Counted from the first letter of the stretch, positions 32,718 to 42,270 are shown. The stretch is DNA of 64,000 bases from Acetobacteraceae bacterium (GCA_004843345.1 CP039460.1:511501-575500); one strand, 5' to 3'. Made by a program: numbers and translations. Notes: generated by a model from the letters alone, not told the origin.

Positions 32718-33950
32718 ATGCGCCAGACTTCAAAACAAAATTCTCCCCGACCCGACTCTTTAAAAAAGCATAACGCTTTACGAGGCTCTGCACCAAATAG
32801 ACCTCCTCTAAAAACAGACTCTCAAAACATCTCCATTACAAAAAACGCTGCTGCGCAAAATGAGCGCATTGCAAAATATTTAGCCCGTTGTGGCATTGCC
32901 AGCAGAAGAGAAAGTGAAAAACTTGTCGAGGCAGGCCGTATTTCTGTTTATTTTGCAGAATTACGCAAAAAAGAGAGAATTACGCATCCCTCCACTTTAG
33001 TCGGTAAAGCAGATCAGGTTTTCGTGGATGATGTGCCGATTGATCCGCCTGCCAGCCCTCGCCTCTGGCTTTACCATAAACCGGCAGGCCTCATTACCAC
33101 CCATAGCGATCCACTTGGACGCCCAACCATTTTTGAAAATCTTCCCAAAGAACTCCCTCGTGTCATTTCGATCGGCCGGCTGGATTTAAACTCTGAGGGG
33201 CTTTTACTGTTAACCAATGACGGCAATCTCAGCCGCGAATTGGAATTGCCAGACAGGGGCTGGAAACGCCTTTACCGTGTAAGGGTTTTTGGCACAATCA
33301 ATCCCGAAGCCCTCAAAAAACTCGCAGATGGCATCGTTGTAGAAGGCGTTCAGTATAAATCCATCATTGCAGAACCTGAAACTTCCTTAAAAACAGGGCG
33401 GAATACATGGCTTCGTGTTCAGCTTTTTGAAGGGAAAAATAGAGAAATCAGACGGGTAATGCTGGCTTTAGGGCTAAAAGTAAACCGCCTCATCCGCCTT
33501 GCTTATGGCCCTTTTTCTCTAGGAGAGTTAGAAATTGGCAAGGTGCATGCCCTCACGCCTGAAGAAGTCTATCAGGCACTGCCTCAATATTTTCCAGCAC
33601 CAAAACATCCAAAAACGTCCCCCCAAACAACAGAAAATGCCCCTAACGAAAAAAGAGAAGATAAAAACACACGAAGATTTTCACATTCAAAACAAAATGC
33701 CAAAAAACAAAATTTCAAAGAAAGAGAAGCTACGTCTAAAGAGCAAAAAAACTTTAGAAAATCTTTCCGTTTTGAAAAAAAGAATCGCAAAAGTGCAGAG
33801 GAAGATTTCTCCGCACCTCAAAGAGAGAGAAAAAATTGGAATCCCTCTGCTCCTCTTTCTAAATTCGGACGCACAACAGGAAAATCAGCCTCAAACACCC
33901 CTTCACCTTCTGGCTTTCCAAAATCCAAAAAACGGAATTTTAAACGATGA
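32718..33950 (+). CDS. rluB: 23S rRNA pseudouridine synthase (RluB/RsuA family) with basic tail
   Basis: RNA-modifying enzyme of 410 residues. An S4 RNA-binding domain (ERIAKYLARCGIASRRESEK) comes after about 45 extra residues, followed by the RsuA-type catalytic domain with YHKPAGLITTHSDPLGRPT, the catalytic Asp in IGRLDLNSEGLLLLTND and the closing EGKNREIRRVM. The last 120 residues are a disordered Lys/Arg/Asn/Glu-rich tail, as found in several alphaproteobacterial RluB proteins. RluB versus RluE specificity is inferred. The stop overlaps the rsmD start in ATGA. Confidence 0.9.
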   Translation: MRQTSKQNSPRPDSLKKHNALRGSAPNRPPLKTDSQNISITKNAAAQNERIAKYLARCGIASRRESEKLVEAGRISVYFAELRKKERITHPSTLVGKADQVFVDDVPIDPPASPRLWLYHKPAGLITTHSDPLGRPTIFENLPKELPRVISIGRLDLNSEGLLLLTNDGNLSRELELPDRGWKRLYRVRVFGTINPEALKKLADGIVVEGVQYKSIIAEPETSLKTGRNTWLRVQLFEGKNREIRRVMLALGLKVNRLIRLAYGPFSLGELEIGKVHALTPEEVYQALPQYFPAPKHPKTSPQTTENAPNEKREDKNTRRFSHSKQNAKKQNFKEREATSKEQKNFRKSFRFEKKNRKSAEEDFSAPQRERKNWNPSAPLSKFGRTTGKSASNTPSPSGFPKSKKRNFKR

Positions 33951-34534
33951 GTTTAAGAATTTCTGGCGGAAGTTTTAAAAATCTACACCTCAACACACCT
34001 CCAGGACGTGAAACACGCCCGACAAGCGAACGGGCACGTTCGGCTATTTTTGATATGCTGCGGTTTGCAAGTTGGGGCGGCGAAACTCTTTTCACGGGAA
34101 CAGTACTAGACGGTTTTGCAGGAACGGGCGCACTTGGATTAGAAGCGCTTTCAAGGGGCTGTGCTTCCGCTTATTTTTTTGAAAAAAATGCCAAAGCGCT
34201 CAAGGCGCTCACCATGAATATCGAACGTTGCAAAATGGCAGAGAAGGTTCGGCTTTTTGCCAGCGACATTCTGCGCCCGCCCATTTTTAAAAAATCATGG
34301 GGAATGCCTCTGCCCAATTTAATTTTTTTAGACCCGCCTTATGGTAAAAACCTGATCCCAAAAAGTTTGGCTGCGCTTAAAAAAGCAGGCTGGCTTGAAC
34401 ATCCAGACCTTCTTATTGTAGGAGAAACGGGAGAAGATGAAATTTTTAAAAATGTTTTAAGTGCTGATAATCTCTTAGAAGAAAGGCGGTTTGGCGCCGC
34501 TATGGTTCGTTTTTGGCATCCCAATAAATCATAA
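33947..34534 (+). CDS. rsmD: 16S rRNA (guanine(966)-N2)-methyltransferase RsmD
   Basis: SAM-dependent enzyme of 195 residues that methylates G966 of 16S rRNA during small-subunit assembly. N-terminal LRISGGSFKN and TRPTSERARSAIFDML are family hallmarks. Motif I is VLDGFAGTGALGLEALSRG and the catalytic motif IV is IFLDPPYGK. It overlaps rluB by four bases (ATGA), an operon common in this class. Confidence 0.95.
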   Translation: MSLRISGGSFKNLHLNTPPGRETRPTSERARSAIFDMLRFASWGGETLFTGTVLDGFAGTGALGLEALSRGCASAYFFEKNAKALKALTMNIERCKMAEKVRLFASDILRPPIFKKSWGMPLPNLIFLDPPYGKNLIPKSLAALKKAGWLEHPDLLIVGETGEDEIFKNVLSADNLLEERRFGAAMVRFWHPNKS

Positions 34535-34630
34535 ATAAAATAAGGATTTAAAGAAAAATTGTACAAACAGACAAAAAGCCCTCTTTACTAAGTTTACGCC
34601 ATAACCGCTTTTTCCGTCACTTTAAATCAA

Positions 34631-34759
34631 ATGGCGTTATCTCATAAACTTACCGCCCAGCACCCTGATCTTTGGAAAAGAGCCGTAAAAAACAATTCAT
34701 TTCAGTATTCAAATGAAGAATGCAATGATAAAAAAAGAGGCTCAATAAGAGAATTTTAG
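34631..34759 (+). pseudogene. short frame, possible remnant of a TenA-like gene
   Basis: A 42-residue frame beginning ALSHKLTAQHPDLWKRAVKN. The start resembles the N-terminus of TenA-type thiaminase/heme-oxygenase-fold proteins (L-W followed by an N/H-x-F segment), after which similarity is lost. There is no ribosome-binding site. It could equally be chance. Confidence 0.2.
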
Positions 34760-34812
34760 AATGAAGAACCTTATGATTGTCGTGTGGTATTTAAGTATTT
34801 AGGGAGAGTGTC

Positions 34813-37800
34813 ATTTCCTTTTTCAACGTATTAAAGCAAAAGCTTAACCAATATGGGTTTCGAAGGCATCGAAATGACGATGCGGCAGGGGATCGGTTTG
34901 ACTATCAAGATTCTTTCCCACCGACAGAAGACGAGGATCGGCCTCATCCCTTAAATAAGGTTATTGGCTATATAAAGGGATTTTTTGGGTTAGCTATTGG
35001 ACTTTGCTTTCTCATTTGCGCAAATTGCCTTTTCCTTGCCATTATAACATTTGATCATTCTGATCCCAATTTAGACACAGCGAACGGCAACGCTGTTCAG
35101 AACATGACTGGTATTCTAGGAGCGGATATTTCTAACGTGCTTTTACATATTTTCGGTATCGCCTCTTTTTTACTGGTTGTTATTTTTGGCGGATGGGGAC
35201 TTCAACTCATCTACGCAGGAAAACCCGGCCATCTCGTTACACGCATCCTTGGCGCTCTTGGTTTTCTGTTTTCAGGCGCTGCCTTTGCCAGCCTTTTTGA
35301 ATGGATTTTCTTCTTCCCTGATGGCCTGACAACATGGAAAATGTTTGTTCCAGGTTATTCTTTAGGAGGCCGTGTCGGTGATTTTATCGGCAGTAAACTG
35401 CTCACTGTTTTTTCTCTCACACCCGATTTGAAAATTCCACCGCAGGCTGCCGTTATTCTTATCCTTTTGGTGCTTATTTTAGGTGCTGTCATGGGGATGC
35501 TGGCCTTTAAAATGCCAGCAGACTATTGGCTCGCCGTTGGCAAACCTTTTTCCCAAATCTATCATTATTTTTCCCCAGAAAAGACTGGCAAAAGGCGTTC
35601 TCGCAGACAAGCCTTTGGAGATAGTCCATTTTCAGACATTCAACCGCCGAATGAACCTGCTTTTGCGCCCTCAAAAGCACAAAATAATGCCAAAACATCT
35701 ACAGAAAACCCTTGGTTTTCTCCCAAACCTTCTAACGTAAATATAAGTCCTTTTGAACCGCTTGTGCCAGACAGATCGCCCTTGGCTGCGGTAGAAGAGT
35801 CACCAATCCTTTCAGAAAAACACTCTGAGAATCAAGAGACCTCTCAGGTACACGAAACAACAGCAGCGCCAACAATTTTAGAAGAAAATCACGTTGACCT
35901 CTCTGTTGCCCAATCGCAATCAGAGACACGGGAAGTACAGGCGCAACCGCCTTTCAAACCAGAAGAGGAACTTCAGGCAGAAATGCCAGCAGCCACCTCT
36001 TTAGGGAAATTTTTTCCAAACCGCCCCTCCCCTACTTCGTTCACAGATCCAATGGCCTCGCATGAGCCGCAATATCTAGGCACACCAACTGTTCGGAACA
36101 CCTATAATCTGCACCGTTCTGATGAAGATGAAGACGAAGTTTTCCAACGCGATACCGATCAGGAGAAACGTACAGACCACCCTTGGCAAGCAGGACATAG
36201 ACCCCCCATTCCAACGGTCTCGCCAGCCCATCCATATTCTCAACCAACGACACCTCACGCCCAGCCTGTACCGGCAGCATCAGCACCTATCACGCCACAG
36301 GTTCAGCCAACACCTGTCTATGAATCTGCCCCTGTTCGGCAAGAGCCTTCTGCCGTTGCGGCTTCACACATTGCGCCTCCGCCACCAGCACCGCCTGTGC
36401 CGCAAGCTCCGCCAGCCTCCTCATCAGCCTCTCCTTACTCCACAGAAAACTGGATTCGGCCTTCTCTGTCTCTTCTTGAAGACCGTCCCCCAAATGAGGA
36501 TATTCCAACGGAAGAAGATCTCAAAGAAATGGGAGATAATCTGGAGGTAGTTCTTTCCCAATATAAAATTAAAGGTCAAGTGGTTGCGATCCGGCGTGGC
36601 CCTGTGGCAACTTTATTTGAATTCCGTCCTGTTGCGGGCACAAGAGAAAGCCAGATTGCAGCGCTGAGCGATGATATTGCACGCTCCCTCGCCGTTGCCA
36701 ATGTCCGCATTACCCGTGTGCCTGGCAGAAACACCGTTGGCTTAGAAGTGCCAAATTATATGCGGGATATGGTTTCCTTTGTGGAGCTTCTCAGCAATCC
36801 CACTTGGACCTCCAGCACAGGAATGCTGGAATTAGCGTTAGGTAAAAACGTCACGGGCAAACCAATCTATGCCGACCTTGCAAAAATGCCGCATCTCATG
36901 GTGGCTGGAACAACAGGGTCAGGGAAATCAGTCGGCATGAATGCCATGCTGCTTTCATTGCTTTTCCGTTTAAGTCCTGATGACTGTAAAATGATTCTGG
37001 TCGATCCAAAAAAATTGGAATTCTCCCTGTATGAAGGAATTCCCCACCTTCTAACGCCCGTTATCACAGAGGCTGATAAAGCACTCGGTGCGTTGCGTTG
37101 GGCGGTTGGCGAGATGGAACGCCGCTATCAGTTTCTAGCCGATGCTGGTGTGCGTAATATTGTCAATTATAATCACCGTGCTAAAGAAATCCGTGAGGGA
37201 CGTCTCTCCCCTATCCGCACCTACCATAGTGGCAACGACCCCCAAACGGGCCTTCCCATTACCGAGGAGCTTGAGCTTCCAAGTGAACATTTGCCCTATA
37301 TCGTCATTGTGATTGATGAAATGGCGGATTTGATGATGTCAGATGGCAAAGGCAAAGAAATTGAAGCCGGTGTTGTCCGCTTGGCGCAGAAAGCCCGTGC
37401 CTGCGGTATTCACTTGATTATTGCGACACAAAGACCCTCCGCAGATGTGATTACGGGTTTGATTAAAGCCAACTTCCCGAGCCGTATTGCCTTCCAAGTC
37501 ACCAATAAAATTGATTCCCGTATCGTTTTAGATGCCCCTGGCGGAGAACAGCTCCTCGGAAACGGCGATATGCTCTTCCGCCTCACAGGAAAGCCTATCA
37601 TCCGTCTGCATGGCCCCTTCATCAGTGAAGAGGAAGTGGATGCTGTTGCGAATGATTTACGCAATAAACGCGCACCTATCTACAACGCGGATATCGCCCA
37701 AAAAATGGAGGAAGCTGCCACAGAAGATAATAGTAAAGGCAGCAGCTCCTCTGATTCCAATAACGGTCCAGGCGGTGATAAAGATGAGCTTTATGAAGAT

Positions 37801-38055
37801 GCCATTGACATCATCTTTAAGCATAAACGTGCGACAGCAAGTTTCCTTCAGCGTCAGCTCAGCATTGGGTATAACCGTGCTTCTAAAATCATTGAAATGA
37901 TGGAAGAAGACGGGATTGTCGGCCCAGCATCTCCAAGCGGCAAAAGGGAAATTTACGGTCGCAAAGCCCCTCTTCCAGAAAAAGAAGAAGACGGATTTGC
38001 CAATGATGATGTCTTTACAGAAAGCGAAGAAAATGAACATGGCGCACCTTTCTAA
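34813..38055 (+). CDS. ftsK: DNA translocase FtsK
   Basis: Membrane-anchored septal DNA motor that segregates chromosome termini. It has four N-terminal membrane helices, a long Pro/Gln-rich linker, the motor domain (Walker A AGTTGSGKSVGMNAML, Walker B IVIVIDEMADLMM, ATQRPSADVITGLIK) and a C-terminal winged-helix gamma domain (ASFLQRQLSIGYNRASKIIE). The first ATG in frame is at 35104, but the 97 codons before it are open. They encode a cytoplasmic leader, the first helix (FFGLAIGLCFLICANCLFLA) and the conserved S-D-P segment. The only start fitting a ribosome-binding site (AGGGAG, 34801-34806) is ATT at 34813, six bases on. A GTG at 34808 would need one more T in the T5 run (34819-34823). If the ATG is used, helix 1 is lost. 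Confidence 0.9.
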   Translation: MSFFNVLKQKLNQYGFRRHRNDDAAGDRFDYQDSFPPTEDEDRPHPLNKVIGYIKGFFGLAIGLCFLICANCLFLAIITFDHSDPNLDTANGNAVQNMTGILGADISNVLLHIFGIASFLLVVIFGGWGLQLIYAGKPGHLVTRILGALGFLFSGAAFASLFEWIFFFPDGLTTWKMFVPGYSLGGRVGDFIGSKLLTVFSLTPDLKIPPQAAVILILLVLILGAVMGMLAFKMPADYWLAVGKPFSQIYHYFSPEKTGKRRSRRQAFGDSPFSDIQPPNEPAFAPSKAQNNAKTSTENPWFSPKPSNVNISPFEPLVPDRSPLAAVEESPILSEKHSENQETSQVHETTAAPTILEENHVDLSVAQSQSETREVQAQPPFKPEEELQAEMPAATSLGKFFPNRPSPTSFTDPMASHEPQYLGTPTVRNTYNLHRSDEDEDEVFQRDTDQEKRTDHPWQAGHRPPIPTVSPAHPYSQPTTPHAQPVPAASAPITPQVQPTPVYESAPVRQEPSAVAASHIAPPPPAPPVPQAPPASSSASPYSTENWIRPSLSLLEDRPPNEDIPTEEDLKEMGDNLEVVLSQYKIKGQVVAIRRGPVATLFEFRPVAGTRESQIAALSDDIARSLAVANVRITRVPGRNTVGLEVPNYMRDMVSFVELLSNPTWTSSTGMLELALGKNVTGKPIYADLAKMPHLMVAGTTGSGKSVGMNAMLLSLLFRLSPDDCKMILVDPKKLEFSLYEGIPHLLTPVITEADKALGALRWAVGEMERRYQFLADAGVRNIVNYNHRAKEIREGRLSPIRTYHSGNDPQTGLPITEELELPSEHLPYIVIVIDEMADLMMSDGKGKEIEAGVVRLAQKARACGIHLIIATQRPSADVITGLIKANFPSRIAFQVTNKIDSRIVLDAPGGEQLLGNGDMLFRLTGKPIIRLHGPFISEEEVDAVANDLRNKRAPIYNADIAQKMEEAATEDNSKGSSSSDSNNGPGGDKDELYEDAIDIIFKHKRATASFLQRQLSIGYNRASKIIEMMEEDGIVGPASPSGKREIYGRKAPLPEKEEDGFANDDVFTESEENEHGAPF

Positions 38056-38074
38056 TCCTTCTGCAAAGAATTAG

Positions 38075-38863
38075 ATGAACGTCTCATTGCCTTTCAGAGA
38101 AGGAGGAGAAAGATTTTTCCGCCAGAACGACCAGCGGCTTCCCCTTCTCTATCTCTCTTTCCATTTTGCGGTTATTGCGAAACCTGCTGGCATGGGGGTT
38201 TATCCCTCAAAATCCAATCCGCAACACAAAAGTGTTGAAGATTATTTACAACCTCAAAAACGGGGAGGTCCTTGGCTCGTTCATCGCCTTGACCATGACA
38301 CCGCAGGCTGCCTCCTCATTGCACGGCGTAAGACAGCTCTGATTGCTGCGCAAACCCTCTTTTCAGCTCCTAAAACAAATTCTCATCTCAAAAAAAACTA
38401 TTGGGCAATTTTAGACGGAGAGCTTAAAAAGCAAATTGGGGAAGAAGGGGAAATCAATTTTCCACTGCACAAAATCCGCCAACAGCATAAATGGTTTATG
38501 CAAGCGTACACAGAGAAAAAAGCACCGCCACCGAGCCTTCAAAAAAATCTTCTCCCAGCCAAAACAAAATGGAAAATTCTTGGAAAAGGCCAAGGCAAGA
38601 CTTGGCTGGAACTGGAACTTATCACAGGCCGAACCCATCAAGCACGAGTGCATTGCCAAACACTTGGCGCTGCTATTCTGGGCGATCCTCTTTACACTTC
38701 CAGAGACAAAGGTGAGCAAAACACACCTTTATGCCTTCTTGCCCGCACCCTATTTCTAGCACTTCCATCGGGTGAAAAAATCCAAGCAACCATGCCTCCC
38801 CCAGCCTTCATGCTGTCACTTTTAAAACAAATTTCTCCTGAATTTCCTTTTAAAAAAGAATAA
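38075..38863 (+). CDS. RluA-family pseudouridine synthase
   Basis: Enzyme of 262 residues that isomerises uridine in rRNA or tRNA. The domain opens with VIAKPAGMGVYPSKSN. The catalytic Asp is in VHRLDHDTAGCLLIAR, and GRTHQARVHCQTLGAAILGD closes the active site (usually GRTHQIRVH). There is no S4 domain, so it is closer to RluA/TruC or RluC-like enzymes without S4 than to RluD. The exact target uridine cannot be told. It follows ftsK closely and is separated by two bases from a patatin gene. Confidence 0.88.
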   Translation: MNVSLPFREGGERFFRQNDQRLPLLYLSFHFAVIAKPAGMGVYPSKSNPQHKSVEDYLQPQKRGGPWLVHRLDHDTAGCLLIARRKTALIAAQTLFSAPKTNSHLKKNYWAILDGELKKQIGEEGEINFPLHKIRQQHKWFMQAYTEKKAPPPSLQKNLLPAKTKWKILGKGQGKTWLELELITGRTHQARVHCQTLGAAILGDPLYTSRDKGEQNTPLCLLARTLFLALPSGEKIQATMPPPAFMLSLLKQISPEFPFKKE

Positions 38864-38865
38864 TT

Positions 38866-40131
38866 ATGTTTTCTCATTTTAAATCTTCACTTCTCTTTGG
38901 ACTATGTGCTGCCGTCAGTCTTACTGCGATGCGTCCAGCCATCGCTGCGGAAACGCATTCTCCTTCTCAAAAACCCTTAAAAAAGACAACAGCACCAGCA
39001 AAAGATCGTCTTCTTCTCTCTATTGATGGCGGTGGCATGTTTGGCATCATTCCTGCCATCATGCTCAAACAGGTGGCCCAATGCGTTGGCACAGTTGAAA
39101 AACAAGACCCCGACAAAATTCAGCTGGCAGATTATTTTGATGTCATTTCGGGAACGTCCGCAGGGTCCGTCCTGACAGGCCTGCTTGTCACCCCTATAGA
39201 TGACACCGAAAAGACGCAACAAGATACTGCGCCAAATCGTGCAATGTCTATCGATCAGATTATTGCCCTCTATCAAACGCTTGGCCGTAAAATCTTTACC
39301 CAATCTGGTAAAAATCCACTGGAAACCTACCGAAAACATGGTGTGCTTTATCCGAGCTCAAACCTGAGTGAAATGAGCAAAGAAGTCTTTAAAAATCATA
39401 CAAATAAGGAAGCCCTGACGGATTTTGCCATTTCCTTCTACGATCAAAATGCTGGAGGGGTTTTTGCCACCCGAAACCGTGGCATTTACCAAATCAAAGA
39501 GGCAAATGGTAAAGCGATTAAATGGGAAAATCCTATGGAAATGTCCAATCTTGTTGCCTCCAGCAGCATGGTGCCTGCCCTCTTCCCTTTTTATGAATGG
39601 TCCGCTATTCCTGCTTCGGGAGCGCAACCCTATCATTTCAGTACTTCCGATGGGGGTGTTTATCAGTCTAACCCAACGCTTTTAGGCATTACCGAAGCAC
39701 GTCTAAATGCACTTTCCTTAGAAAAAGAGACAAAAATAAAATCCTCCGATCTACGCCTGCACGTCATTTCTCTTGGCACAGGTCAGATCAGCGGAAATGC
39801 GTTTAAAAATTCAAAAATCAGCCAAGTCAAACAACCCAAAACAGCACAGGAAAGATTTGCCTTCCTCAATAATCTTGCGAGCGCAGAACGTAGCGCTGGG
39901 AATAAAGCCATCGATTTATATCTCGCAAATGATCCGAACATTGATTATGTCCGTTTAAATATTCCTCTCCCGGCCGCTCTTGCTGGCCGTGCAGAAGATG
40001 CGAGCCCAGAAAATATGGCCGCGATTGCAGAAGCCATCAAAAACGCCTTGCCTGCGCTAAAACCGCAAATTGAACAAGCGTGCCGTATGATTGTAACCCA
40101 TGGCAAAAATCAGACTTCTTCTCCCCTCTAA
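38866..40131 (+). CDS. secreted patatin-like phospholipase
   Basis: Exported lipid hydrolase of 421 residues with a signal peptide (cleavage after AIAA). The oxyanion loop is LSIDGGGMFGIIPAIML, the nucleophile elbow is ISGTSAGSVL (G-T-S-A-G), and the dyad Asp is in TSDGGVYQSNP (D-G-G). All three are intact. The enzyme likely cleaves acyl esters of phospholipids in the periplasm or outside. It starts two bases after the pseudouridine synthase stop, so it may share its transcript. Confidence 0.9.
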   Translation: MFSHFKSSLLFGLCAAVSLTAMRPAIAAETHSPSQKPLKKTTAPAKDRLLLSIDGGGMFGIIPAIMLKQVAQCVGTVEKQDPDKIQLADYFDVISGTSAGSVLTGLLVTPIDDTEKTQQDTAPNRAMSIDQIIALYQTLGRKIFTQSGKNPLETYRKHGVLYPSSNLSEMSKEVFKNHTNKEALTDFAISFYDQNAGGVFATRNRGIYQIKEANGKAIKWENPMEMSNLVASSSMVPALFPFYEWSAIPASGAQPYHFSTSDGGVYQSNPTLLGITEARLNALSLEKETKIKSSDLRLHVISLGTGQISGNAFKNSKISQVKQPKTAQERFAFLNNLASAERSAGNKAIDLYLANDPNIDYVRLNIPLPAALAGRAEDASPENMAAIAEAIKNALPALKPQIEQACRMIVTHGKNQTSSPL

Positions 40132-40153
40132 ATATAATATGCAAAAAAAAACA

Positions 40154-40178
40154 AACGGCCAGCTTTTAGCTGGCCGTT
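40154..40178 (-). terminator. terminator for the UbiH-like gene
   Basis: AACGGCCAGCT, TTT loop, AGCTGGCCGTT. On the minus strand the stem is followed by TGTTTTTTTTTG, a strong T-run. On the plus strand the tail is CTGATTTC, so patatin termination is weaker. Confidence 0.85.
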
Positions 40179-40205
40179 CTGATTTCAATCGCAAAAATTT
40201 AGAAA

Positions 40206-41444
40206 TTACCGATTATCCATCAAAGCCCGTGCAATACGATTTTTGAATGGCGTGAGACGGTTCGCAATTTTCAAACCAATTTTTCTTGCGGCCAAGAAGG
40301 GTTTCTCATCACGTGTATAAATAGCGCCAATCGCATTGGTTGCCGCAAAGAGAGGGAAAGTTTCCAATCTTAATTTATGGCAGAATTTCTTCAAGGCAAC
40401 AGGATTTCCCGGATCGGCATCTGGTGTAGCCATCACTTCCGCCGCTAAAATCTCTTGCGCTTTAAGGCCAAAATTAAAACCATGCGCTGTAATCGGATGC
40501 ATCCCAACCGCAGCATCCCCCACCAAAGCCATCCTTGGCGCATAGAAACGGTGCGCATACACAGCTTTCAGCGGATAAGCAATCCGTGGACTTGTCAACG
40601 CTAAAGACCCATAACGGTCTTCACTCATAATGGAAACTTCCCGATTAAATGTTTCCTCATCACATTCCTGTAAATGCGTGATTTCTTCGGGCTTCATCGT
40701 CAAAACGAGTGAGGACTGGTAACGCCCGTCCTCTGTCATTTCAGCCACAGGCAAAAGCGCAACAGTCTTGCCTTCTGTAAACCATTGAAGGGCAATATTC
40801 TCATGCGGAACATGATGCGCAACACGGCAAACCAAAACGCTTGAATGGAAATCATGCAAAATAATGCCAATCCCTGCATTTTTACGCAGATTGGAGAAGC
40901 GGCCATCCGCAACGACCAACAAACGTCCAGACAATGTGTCCCCATTATCAAGACGCACCTCAAGTTCCTGCCCCTGATTTGTTTGTCGTGTTCTTGAAAT
41001 AGAATGACCTGCAATCAGCGTAATATTGTCAGATTCCTCTTTGACGCGTTCATAAAGCGCCTTACGAATAAGGTGGTTTGCAACCAGCCAGCCTAACTCT
41101 TTGCTTTCTGTTCCAGATTTACGCTTAAAAAGAGAATGGGGCGCTTCAAAAACCAAGGGAGAGGATCCCCCATTGCCACTTTCAACCCGTGCCTGATACA
41201 TGGGGCAAATACATTCCTGCGGAAATTTTTCCCAAACGCCAGCATCCTCAAGCCATTTACGGCTATGGTGAGTCAAGGCAATTTCACGCCCATCAAAAGA
41301 CGGATCAGCAAGAACATTCTCTGGTGCTTTTTCAATGAGGGCCACCTGCCAGCCATCTCTTGCAAAAGATAAGGCCGTTGCAAGACCCGCAGGCCCACCA
41401 CCGCCAATGAGAATATCGAATGATTGTCTTTGAGCGTTTTCCAT
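40206..41444 (-). CDS. FAD-dependent ubiquinone-biosynthesis hydroxylase (UbiH/UbiM type)
   Basis: Flavoprotein monooxygenase of 412 residues, probably hydroxylating a ring carbon of the ubiquinone precursor. The FAD-binding motif is ILIGGGGPAGLATALSFARD, the middle motif is LLVVADGRFSNLRK, and the second FAD motif is ALVGDAAVGMHPITAHGFNF. The pattern fits the UbiH/UbiF/Coq6/UbiM family; UbiM, common in Alphaproteobacteria, is my best guess. The ATG at 41442-41444 is preferred because GAGGAG stands eight bases before it. A terminator follows. Confidence 0.82.
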   Translation of the reverse strand: MENAQRQSFDILIGGGGPAGLATALSFARDGWQVALIEKAPENVLADPSFDGREIALTHHSRKWLEDAGVWEKFPQECICPMYQARVESGNGGSSPLVFEAPHSLFKRKSGTESKELGWLVANHLIRKALYERVKEESDNITLIAGHSISRTRQTNQGQELEVRLDNGDTLSGRLLVVADGRFSNLRKNAGIGIILHDFHSSVLVCRVAHHVPHENIALQWFTEGKTVALLPVAEMTEDGRYQSSLVLTMKPEEITHLQECDEETFNREVSIMSEDRYGSLALTSPRIAYPLKAVYAHRFYAPRMALVGDAAVGMHPITAHGFNFGLKAQEILAAEVMATPDADPGNPVALKKFCHKLRLETFPLFAATNAIGAIYTRDEKPFLAARKIGLKIANRLTPFKNRIARALMDNR

Positions 41445-41532
41445 CTCGTTCTCCTCAATGGGCAATCGGGCGCCCATACCCCTTTTTAAGAAATAATTAC
41501 TCTACTTCTTTACGATATTTTCGAAACAGCTT

Positions 41533-42133
41533 CTAGCGTTTTGGCCAAGAAAGAACATGATCTTCCAAAGCTGGACGCTTCTTCTTACCAAGCGCAGCAA
41601 CCTTTTCTGGAATAGAACCTGCAAGGATAATTCCCAATATACCCCCACGCTCAGAATCTTCTTCAAGCCCAAGTGCTTTTCTAAGCTGTGCATCTTCTCC
41701 ATAAGCACCGCTAATCCAAATGCCGCCAAAACCTGAAAAGCTCAAAGCATTCAGAATATTCATTGCCCCTGCAGCCACAGAATATTCCTGTTCTGAACGG
41801 GGGATAGGACAATCCGGAATAAATTCGCCACCAATCACAATTGCCATAGGAGCAGAGCTAAAACGCCTCTCCAAACGGGACAGTTTTTTTTTCATCCGTT
41901 GCGAGAGCTTGACGCTTCAAAGCCTCTGCGACTTTTTTACCCAGAGAAGTACAATTTTCTTCCCCAGAAACCGTCACCCAGCGCCAGGGACGAATACGCC
42001 CGTGATCTGGCGCACAAAGGCCTGATTTTAAAATTGCCTCCAAGATTTCGCCTTGAGGAGCAGGCGCTTGAAGTGAATCTATCGACTGGCGAGACAAAAG
42101 CGCTTCTAGCGAATTTGGTACTGAGTTTGCCAT
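41533..42133 (-). pseudogene. nitroreductase-family gene (YdjA-like) broken at an A9 run
   Basis: Two frames make one FMN nitroreductase of about 197 residues. The first (from 42133) has SRQSIDSLQAPAPQGE and CAPDHGRIRPWRWV, as in YdjA. The second has RRFSSAPMAIVIGG, NALSFSGFGGIWISGAYGE and LGLEEDSERGGILGIILAG. The break is at nine As on the coding strand (plus-strand Ts 41884-41892). Removing one A restores GAT GAA AAA AAA CTG and joins the frames. This may be a true mutation, a sequencing error at a homopolymer, or a site of transcriptional slippage. Confidence 0.8.
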
Positions 42134-42206
42134 AAAAATTTGAAGTTCCCTAAAAAATAATATTAACTATTAACTGAGACTCTAGACTAAAGCCGTAGGG
42201 AATAAG

Positions 42207-42270
42207 TCTGGCAAAAGCCTGAGAAACATCTTAACCTGATTTGCAGGCCTTATGCCAATCTCTAAATCTT
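42207..42270 (+). promoter_or_regulatory. weak TPP-riboswitch-like motif upstream of the HIT gene
   Basis: GGC-AAAA-GCC-TGAGAAA, then nine bases, then ACCTGAT and a later TTATGCC occur in the order and spacing of the TPP riboswitch core. The closing G-N-AGGGA element is missing at its proper place. Probably degenerate or chance; the downstream gene is not a thiamine gene. Confidence 0.2.

Noticed and set aside
34808-34834. GTG at 34808 as the ftsK start as the sequence stands
   Set aside because: It hits a stop after eight codons and its distance from AGGGAG is too short; it would need an extra T.
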